A DNA stretch of 64,000 nucleotides from contig NW_008705569.1 in the NCBI RefSeq assembly GCF_000186865.1, positions 811,307 to 875,306 on the forward strand. The letters are read 5' to 3'. This document shows, one piece after another, positions 57,748-64,000 of this stretch; the stretch's first letter is position 1; every line of letters begins with the position of its first letter. Both the position numbers and the translations under genes were made by a program. This DNA comes from Aureococcus anophagefferens. Its lineage: Eukaryota; Sar; Pelagophyceae; Pelagomonadales; Pelagomonadaceae. A model generated the notes under the pieces. That model did not search any database, was not told the origin of the DNA, and was given only the letters and a program-made list of their open reading frames with translations.

Positions 57748-59957
57748 ATGGAGGCTCGCGGCGACGGCCTGGAGCGCTTCCTCCCCGCGGCGGCGGACGC
57801 CCAAAAAACCACATCGCAGCTCGCGCTGCCCGACGGCGAGTTCGGCGGCGCGCTGCGGTCGTCGCTGTCGGCCCTCTACGAGGACCGCGGCGGCGCCGAG
57901 CTCGAGCTCACGGTCGAGGGGTCAACACAGGGGGTGGCGTGCCACGCGTTCGTTTTAGAGACGTGGTCTCCCGTGCTCCGCGCGCAGCTGAGCAGCCGCT
58001 GGGCCGGCGGCGGCGTCTCCGGCCCCCGGTCCGTCGAGGCGCCGGGCGGGTCGCGGCCCGCCGTGGAGGCGCTGGTCGCGTTCTGCTACACGGGCCGCTG
58101 CAGCGTCGACGACGACTCCGTGCTGCCGCTCCTCCGGCTCAGCGACTTCTGGGGCGTCGCGCACCTCCGCGAGCTCTGCGGGTCCTTCCTCTTCGAGACG
58201 TCGCGGAGCTCGGACTCGGGGGATTTAGCGGGCCTCGTGGAGAAGCTCAAGATCGCCGACGAGTTCGGCCTCGCGCGGCTCCGCCAGCGGTGCGCGTCCG
58301 CGCTCGCGGCCAAGTTCGACGAGCTCTTCCGGGCCGCGGACGGCGATTCGGGCAAGCGGAGCTCGCCGTTGCTCCTGGAGCTGGCGCCGGACATGGTCGG
58401 CGAGGTGCTCTGCAAGAGCCGGCTGGCCGTCGTCGACGAGGCGGACGTGCTCGACTTCGTCCGCGAGTACGCGGCTGTGTGGAATTCAAATCTTCAACCC
58501 GACTTCAATGTGCGCATATGCGGCCGTTTCGACGCAATTTCTTCGGCCGTGCTTCGAGAACTCGACGAGAGCAATCGATCCGTCCAACGATCAGCCGAAT
58601 CGACATCGATTTGACGGAGCTAGAGAGTTCTGAAGTTTGGTCAGGACCCCCCAAACCAGTGGTTGATTTCCACACAGGTACGCGGCGTCGCGCGGCGACC
58701 CGCCGGCGGTGCTGGCGCAGCTGCTGCCGGCCGTGCGGTTCCCGTTTTTAGGGGACAAGCTCTTAGAGTTGCGGGCGGACGCGGAGCTCATGGCCGTCGA
58801 CGGCGCCGTCGCGCTCGTCATGCGCGCTTTAGAGATCCTGGCCTTCCCCCAGTCGGCGAAGCCCGTGTCGGCCAAGGAGGAGGAGACCGCGGACCCGTCG
58901 ACGCTCCAGACGCTGGCGCGGACGGGCCTCTGCTGCTTCGACGGCACGTTCTCCAGCAGTCTGGCGACGATCGGCGACCGCGCGCGCGCGCTGTCCATCC
59001 CCGTGGGGCCCCACGTGCTCTTCGCCGTGACGCGGCCGGGCCTCGCGCCGCGGCGCGACGGGGCGCCGGACGGCCCCGCGCCCGTGGTGTCGTGGCGCGT
59101 CCGCGTCGACGCGCTGCCGCCGCCGCGGAACCGCGACGGCGACGGGCCCGCGAACGGGGCCCGGGGCGGCCGCGGCGCGCGGGGGCTCGGCGCGCGGGCC
59201 GTGCAGGAGCAGATGCGCGAGCTCATCGGCGTGTCCGCGGACAGCTGGACCTTCGGGCTCTGGGTCGTCGCGGAGCACGACGTCGCGCCGCTGTCGCCGA
59301 CGAACAACCCGCGCGCGAACCCGGCCTGCTCGAACTTCGCGATCTGCAACTTCACCAAGGCGCGGAACACGACGGTGCTCCAGATCCAGGGCAACGGCCG
59401 CGCGGCGCTCGCGGGGCAGCAGGCCGGGCCGGGGCAGCAGAACCTCGAGGGCCACGAGATCCTGGTCGGCGACGTCTACGGCGCGGACCTGCGGTCGCTG
59501 AAGCGGCCGGGCGCGCCGGACGACGCGCCGGGCGACCTCGTCGTCGCCTTCAGCCGCAACGGCGCGCTCTTGGGGCAGCCCGTGCCGCTCAGCGTCCTGT
59601 GGCGGTGACGATTTTCGAGAGATTTTGACCGGGAAAACGAAGAGAAATCGTTACCGACATGCTTTATAGGTGCCGCTCCTGAACCCGGCGCTCTTCCCGG
59701 AGCCGCACTCGCGGTTCAACCTCCGCAAGGAGAACTTCCGCCTCTTGGTCGCCGGCGGCCGCGCCCAGGCCGGGGCGAACCTCATGCCCGTGGCGTCGAC
59801 GAGCCTCGGCACGCTCGGCTGCACGCTCCTCCCCCAGGGCGAGACGACGCCCCTGCCCGCCGCGGCCTTCGCGAACGCGTTCAACGACCACGCCGCCGCG
59901 GCGGCGACCAACGGCGACGGCGGCGCCGGCCTCTTCGGCGGCCGCGCGGACTACTGA
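57748..59957 (+). CDS. BTB/BACK-domain protein
   Basis: Exons 57748-58466, 58678-59581 and 59670-59957 total 1911 nt, 636 aa, with phases 2 and 0 agreeing across the A4 and C2 introners. The BTB fold is seen at about 40-140: ELELTVEGSTQGVACHAFVLETWSPVLRAQL, then VEALVAFCYTGRCSVDDDSVLPLLRLSDFWGVAHLRELC. A BACK-like helical region (ADEFGLARLRQRC ... AVVDEADVLDFVREYA) follows. The C-terminal half has strand-rich, unfamiliar sequence with FGLWVVAEHD and VAFSRNGALLG, possibly a SPRY-like or beta-sandwich domain. BTB/BACK proteins commonly bring substrates to cullin-3 ligases. The ATG at 57748 replaces an upstream GTG frame start. Confidence 0.85.
58475..58677 (+). mobile_element. Introner, family A (copy A4)
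   Basis: A 203-bp element CTGTGTGGAATTC...GATTTCCACACAG, flanked by the perfect 8-bp repeat GTACGCGG (58467-58474 and 58678-58685). In sense orientation. The intron is 58467-58677, GT from target, CAG from element, phase 2, restoring V-R-E-Y-A-A. Confidence 0.95.
59589..59669 (+). mobile_element. Introner, family C (copy C2)
   Basis: An 81-bp element TCAGCGTCCTGTGGC...CTTTATAG, flanked by GTGCCGC (59582-59588 and 59670-59676; an eighth base T also matches). Internal inverted arms are GGTGACGATTT and AAATCGTTACC. The intron is 59582-59669 (88 nt), GT from target, TAG from element, phase 0, restoring Q-P-V-P-L-L-N-P. It aligns end to end with C1. Confidence 0.9.
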
Positions 59958-60063
59958 GCGGCGGGCGGGCCGCGCGCGGGCGCTCGAGCGAGGCCGTAAC
60001 TTCGAGTGCATCGTCAACGGCGCGGCACCGTCGACTCGTTGTCTTGATACTTAGTAAAAAATC

Positions 60064-62521
60064 ATGCTTGGCGCAATGGGCAGCCCCCGTTTGGGGCTCT
60101 TCTTCGTCGTCGCCACGTGCCGACGCGCCGCGGCGTCGAACGCCTCGGAGGTCGCGACCCTGGGGACCTGGTGGCAGAACGTCGACGCGACGACCGACGG
60201 CTCGCTCAACGCGTCGTTCTCGAGCTGGTGGCAGGGCGACTTCATGGCCTCGGTGGTCGACTGGCTCAACGCGACGAACGGCCAGCGGCCGAGCCTCGCC
60301 TACGTCGAGGACGAGGCCGCGTACCGCCGGTGGTACGAGCACGAGCGCTGCGCGTTCGCGCTGCCCTGGGCAGGACAAGAGAGCGAAATTCCCAACTTCA
60401 AAGGCTCCTTTCTCGGCCGTTTTCCACTCGTTTCGGCTGACTTTTGGACGAGCGATCATCTCTCGGAACGGTCTCGAAGCGTGAATGCTTTTCCCGGAAC
60501 GCGCGCGCGCGGAACACTCACGTTGAAGCGACGTTGAATCACCCTTGTCCTGCCCAGGCGCTGCCCTGGGACGAGAGCGGCGCGAGCTTCGTGTCGTCGC
60601 ACGAGCTGGAGACGGAGATCCTGGGCGACAACACGGCGACGACCTTTCGGAGCTCGCGGACGCCCAAGTACGACAGCAGCCTGCGGCCGTCGGAGTGGTG
60701 GCACGAGTCCCTGGGCCGCGAGTCGGCCGACGGCGAGGCGACGGGCGCCGACGGCGTCCAGGACGTCTTCGTGAACTTCGCGCTGAGCTCCTTCGACATC
60801 AACGAGCACCGCGGGTCCTGGTCCGCGCGGGGCTACATCGGCGCCTACTGGTACGACCCCCGCCTCATGTTCGCGCTGACGGAGGGCTGCGGCGACGACG
60901 CCGCGGTCGCGAGCGGCCACTACTGGCTCCTGAGCGACGGCTTCGAGAAGAAGATCTGGAACCCGGACGTCAAGCCCAAGAACCTGGCCGCGGGCGGCTT
61001 CAAGATCCGGGACCGCTACGTGAAGATCTTCCCCTACGGCCTCGTCTACGACGTCAAGTCCGTCGAGATGGAGCTCGACTGCGACCTCTACCTGCGCAAG
61101 TTCCCCTACGACGACCAGGCCTGCAAGATCGTGCTGTCGTCGCCGCGCAACGACGTCAACTACCTGCGCTTCGGCCCGTCCGTCGAGGACCCCGTGACGG
61201 CCTACGACGAGCGCACGGGCGACAAGGTCTTCAACGACCAGTGGCGCGTCAAGGACGAGTCCTACGAGGTCGTATCCACGACCTACTTCGCCCAGGCGGA
61301 CCAGGAGTTCGTCAAGAACACGCCCGTGGAGACGGACGCGGCCTACGCGCTGCCGCTGAGCGGCACGTACCACGAGTTCGAGTGCGTCTTCGACTTCCGG
61401 CGGAAGCCGGGCTTCTACGAGGTGGAGATCCGTGCGGAAATCGAATCTTCAACCCGACTTCAATGTGCGCGTATGCGAAAGGTTCGACACAATCTCTTCG
61501 GCTCTGCTTTGAGAACTCGACGAGAGCGATCGATTCGTCCAAAAAATTAGCCGAATCGACTTCGATTTGGCCGAGCTAGAGAATGTCAAAGTTTGGTCGG
61601 GACGTCCCAAACCAGTGGTTGATTTCCACACAGGTGGAGATCGTGCTGCCGGCCATCTTCTTCGTCATCATCTCCTACGTGGGCTTCTTCATCAACGCGT
61701 CCGTGGCGCCGGCGCGCGTCGCGATCACGGTCATCCCCGTGCTCATCATGCGCACGCTGTTGAGCCAGGTGTCCGCGAAGCTGCAGATCATCTCGTACCT
61801 CACGTGCCTGTCCAAGTTTTTGCTGTACTGCCAGTTCCTGACGGTCTTCGCCGTGCTCGAGTACGGCTTCGTGCAGATCTGCCTGCTCCACGAGTCGCGG
61901 TGCCGGGACGTGCGCACGCACCTGAACTCGATGAAGCGGTTCATCGTCGCGGACAGCGCCGAGGACGCGCCGTCGCTCTTCGACAAGGAGGACGCGTCGG
62001 CGCGCGACGTGCTGCTCGTCGAGGAGGGCGCCAAGGCGGGCGCGGAGCTGCGCATGATCAAGCACGAGATGAAGCACGTCGAGCGCCTCGAGCGGTCGAA
62101 CCCCGTGTTCAAGGAGCTCCTCGACGAGCTCCGGAAGCTCTACCGCGGCGCGGACGCGACGGGCGACGGCCTCATGGAGCCCTTCGAGCTCGCCATCGCC
62201 CTGCGGTCCTACGCGGTCTACATCGCGCCGTCCCAGGCGCGCAAGGCCATGATCAACCAGAAGTACGAGCACGGCGGCGACGACGTCGAGATCGACCACG
62301 CGACGGTCGCGTTCACCTTCGCCGAGTTCCTCCACTACGTCGTCCACTACGACGAGAACCCCACGACCTTCAACGGCCGCCGCTCCTGGGCCGAGCACTT
62401 CAACCCCTCCTTCCACCCCCCCTCGACGAACTGCGACGGCCTCTTCCGCCTCCTCTTCCCGCCCGTGCTCACGCTCCTCTTCATCACCACGCTCGGCCGC
62501 TGCCACTGGGACTCGCGCTAG
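60064..62521 (+). CDS. Cys-loop pentameric ligand-gated ion channel subunit with EF-hand
   Basis: Exons 60064-60357, 60558-61421 and 61634-62521 total 2046 nt (681 aa), both introns in phase 0. A hydrophobic N-terminus (LGLFFVVAT) suggests a signal peptide. The extracellular domain contains CDLYLRKFPYDDQAC (about 272-286): two cysteines 13 residues apart around FPYDDQ, the Cys-loop signature. RRKPGFYEVEIVLPAIFFVIISYVGFF is pre-M1/M1, with introner A5 exactly there. VAITVIPVLIMRTLL is the M2 pore region. FLTVFAVLEYGFVQI is M3, and LFPPVLTLLFITTLG is M4. The M3-M4 loop contains DATGDGLMEPFE (about 559-570), an EF-hand loop. The ligand is unknown. A plasma-membrane channel with calcium regulation from inside is inferred. 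Confidence 0.85.
60366..60557 (-). mobile_element. Introner, family B (copy B6)
   Basis: A 192-bp element CTGGGCAGGACAAG...CTTGTCCTGCCCAG, flanked by the perfect 8-bp repeat GCGCTGCC (60358-60365 and 60558-60565). It is antisense to the host. The intron 60358-60557 is GC-AG, phase 0, restoring C-A-F-A-L-P-W-D. The two terminal repeats here are still perfect. Confidence 0.94.
61430..61633 (+). mobile_element. Introner, family A (copy A5)
   Basis: A 204-bp element CCGTGCGGAAATC...GATTTCCACACAG, flanked by the perfect 8-bp repeat GTGGAGAT (61422-61429 and 61634-61641). In sense orientation. The intron is 61422-61633, GT from target, CAG from element, phase 0, restoring Y-E-V-E-I-V-L-P at the start of channel helix M1. 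Confidence 0.95.
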
Positions 62522-62608
62522 CGCACGTCCGTAATTCGCTTGCCGCCGGGGCTCGGACCCGGACGCGCGTTAGCATATCCCGCCGGCGGGACCACTTCAA
62601 GGTGCAGG

Positions 62609-62620
62609 GATTTCCACACA
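62609..62620 (+). repeat. Possible solo terminal repeat of family A introner
   Basis: GATTTCCACACA matches 12 of 13 terminal bases of the family A right end (GATTTCCACACAG), with no element body to its left. It lies about 90 bp past the channel gene stop. Confidence 0.35.
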
Positions 62621-62696
62621 ATTCGCGCCGCGGCAGCCCGCATCAGGGTTGCCCCGACTCCCTCGCAGTTCGGTGCGCCGTGCGGCGCGGGGCGGG

Positions 62697-63110
62697 ATGT
62701 CCATGGTCGTCGACCCCGGCGGCCGAGCGACCCTGCCGGGCTACGGCAGCGTCCTGGCCGCCGAGGAGATCGCGTCGATCGGCCTCCCCAAGCCCGAGCT
62801 TCCCTGGGCGTCAAAGCGCAAGCGCTACACGGTCCTGGGCGCCGCGGCGATGCTATCGTGCTGCCTGCTGGTGCTGACGTCCTGGGCCACCCCGGCGCTC
62901 GGCGACATCGCGGCGCGGGCACGCCTGCCCGCGATGGTGGAGCGCGCGCGGCGCGAGGCCGTCGCGCCCGGCGCCGCGGCCCCGGCGGACGCGGCCGCCG
63001 CGGCGCCGGAGCCCGCCGCATCTCCCGCCGCGGCCGGCGGCCGGCGACGGCGGCGGCGACGACGGCGGCTCCTGCGCGCCGCGGCCGGCGGCTCGCCGCG
63101 GACCGCGTGA
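62697..63110 (+). CDS. Small single-pass membrane protein, hypothetical
   Basis: 137 aa from the first ATG (MSMVVDPGGRATLPGYG). One transmembrane helix (YTVLGAAAMLSCCLLVLTSWA, about 44-64) follows a basic KRKR. The rest is an alanine/proline-rich stretch ending with a run of nine arginines. No homology is recognised. The low-complexity C-terminus leaves open that this is not a real gene. Confidence 0.4.
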   Translation: MSMVVDPGGRATLPGYGSVLAAEEIASIGLPKPELPWASKRKRYTVLGAAAMLSCCLLVLTSWATPALGDIAARARLPAMVERARREAVAPGAAAPADAAAAAPEPAASPAAAGGRRRRRRRRRLLRAAAGGSPRTA

Positions 63111-63446
63111 GCCGGACGCGGACGCTCCGCGCGCGCGGAGGGAGAGGCCGGCGGGCCGTTTTTTTAAATACCACATTAAGCCGAGGAGTCGGCTGGCGCG
63201 TCGGCGCGACAAATGCGAACGGGCCGATTCGACGTCGCCCGCTTTCATGGCTGAAAAAAAAAAATAGCTTGAACCGTACCTTGAAGTTAGTGATAGCAGG
63301 CCCAGCCCTCCGACACGCATCGTGGAGCAAAAAATACATCGACCGCGGCTCTTGGCCGCGGCCGGGGCTCCCTCCGGGCCCGGCGCGGCGGCGGGCGGGC
63401 GGGCCGGCGCGGCGGCGGTCCGCGGCCCGGCCCCTCGCCGCGCGCC
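63111..63446. other. Intergenic region, 336 bp
   Basis: It contains two homopolymer-rich spots (TTTTTTTAAATACC near 63165 and an A run near 63255), then GC-rich sequence up to the ATG at 63447. No RNA gene or repeat was recognised. Confidence 0.5.
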
Positions 63447-64000
63447 ATGGTGCGCCTCGTCCTGCGCGTCGCGGCCCTGGGGCTGGCCCTCGTCGCGTGG
63501 GCCGACGACGACGACAACTACCGCACGAAGAAGGTCATCAGCTGCGTCGGCGACAGCATCACCTACGGCGAGGAGGACGGTGCGGGCTACCTGAGCTACC
63601 CGACGCAGCTCTGGGACAAGCTGGGCCGCGACCGCTTCGTCGTGAAGAACTTTGGCAAGTCCGGGTCGACGGCGATGGCGACGAAGGACGCGTACCGGAC
63701 CAAGAGCTCGGGCGTGACCTACGAGGCGGCCCTCGCGTCGGAGCCGGACGTCGTCGTCCTCCAGCTCGGCACGAACGACGCCAAGGTCGTCTACTGGAAC
63801 GCGACCGTGTTCGCGGAAGCGCTCGCGGGCCTCGCGCGCGAGTTCCGAGCGCTCGCGTCGCGGCCGCGGGTCATCCTCTCGGCGCCGCCGCCCTACCCGG
63901 GCACGTCGAGCAAGTGGGGCGACCCCGACGAGTCGCCCATCAACTCGGAGCTGCCCGCGGTCGTCGAGGCCGTCGCCGCCGACCTCCGGATGGATTTCTG
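63447..64000 (+). CDS. Secreted GDSL/SGNH esterase-lipase, 3' end outside window
   Basis: The frame is open from ATG 63447 to the window end (184 codons). MVRLVLRVAALGLALVAWA is a signal peptide. ISCVGDSITYGEE is block I with the nucleophilic Ser. NFGKSGSTAM gives the block II glycine. VVLQLGTNDAK is block III with its conserved Asn. The block V Asp-x-x-His is not yet reached. This is a textbook GDSL hydrolase order, likely an esterase acting outside the cell or on cell-wall ester groups. It differs from the more divergent SGNH-like protein at 9370. Confidence 0.85.
   Translation, partial: MVRLVLRVAALGLALVAWADDDDNYRTKKVISCVGDSITYGEEDGAGYLSYPTQLWDKLGRDRFVVKNFGKSGSTAMATKDAYRTKSSGVTYEAALASEPDVVVLQLGTNDAKVVYWNATVFAEALAGLAREFRALASRPRVILSAPPPYPGTSSKWGDPDESPINSELPAVVEAVAADLRMDF

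Noticed and set aside
1..64000. Viral or bacterial origin of the window
   Set aside because: Introns, the BRR2 and exosome genes, a plastid-type leader and uniform codon use point to one nuclear genome.

Overview
The window is nuclear DNA of a eukaryotic microalga, most likely the pelagophyte Aureococcus anophagefferens or a close relative. It is strongly GC-rich and gene-dense (about 29 protein genes on both strands, some convergent pairs only 3 to 24 bp apart). It carries a plastid-type bipartite leader, a spliceosomal helicase, an exosome subunit and a sequencing gap of N bases. Its genes are interrupted almost only by short repeated elements that behave as introns. These match the introner elements reported for Aureococcus: short non-autonomous DNA transposons that become introns, with one splice site on the element and the other taken from the duplicated target.

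Layout. 1-9 kb: a type II membrane protein with a beta-helix-like domain, an unknown protein, an EF-hand protein containing the gap, and an unknown nuclear-type protein. 9-18 kb: an SGNH-like secreted protein and two adjacent secreted mosaic proteins with cysteine modules and RTX-type calcium repeats, one also carrying a seven-blade FG-GAP propeller. 18-25.6 kb: a membrane-anchored PstS-like phosphate-binding protein, a glycosyltransferase-sulfotransferase fusion, an MFS transporter and a plastid protein. 25.9-43.6 kb: a multi-pass membrane protein with three introners, a MUS81-like nuclease, the BRR2 helicase, an exosome RNase PH-fold subunit, a JmjC protein, a small sulfotransferase and a GT8/lectin membrane protein. 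43.6-51 kb: a giant coiled-coil protein and its shorter tandem paralogue. 51-64 kb: a small secreted protein, an alpha/beta hydrolase, an ABCG transporter, small unknown proteins, a BTB/BACK protein, a Cys-loop ion channel with an EF-hand, and a GDSL esterase cut by the window end.

The most informative structure is the set of 13 introner insertions plus one likely older one. Families A (203-204 bp where intact) and B (191-192 bp) share a homologous core but have different terminal inverted repeats. Family C (81-82 bp) is unrelated. Nearly all insertions lie between 8-bp (A, B) or about 7-bp (C) direct repeats. Removing one target copy plus the element restores the reading frame exactly; I checked this by exon-length arithmetic in gene after gene. 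All 13 lie inside coding sequence, in both orientations. The 3' AG comes from the element, and the 5' GT, or GC in four cases, comes from the duplicated target.

No rRNA, tRNA or CRISPR was found. Many genes fit a marine phytoplankton cell surface: secreted calcium-binding and carbohydrate-related proteins, sulfated-glycan synthesis and phosphate capture.
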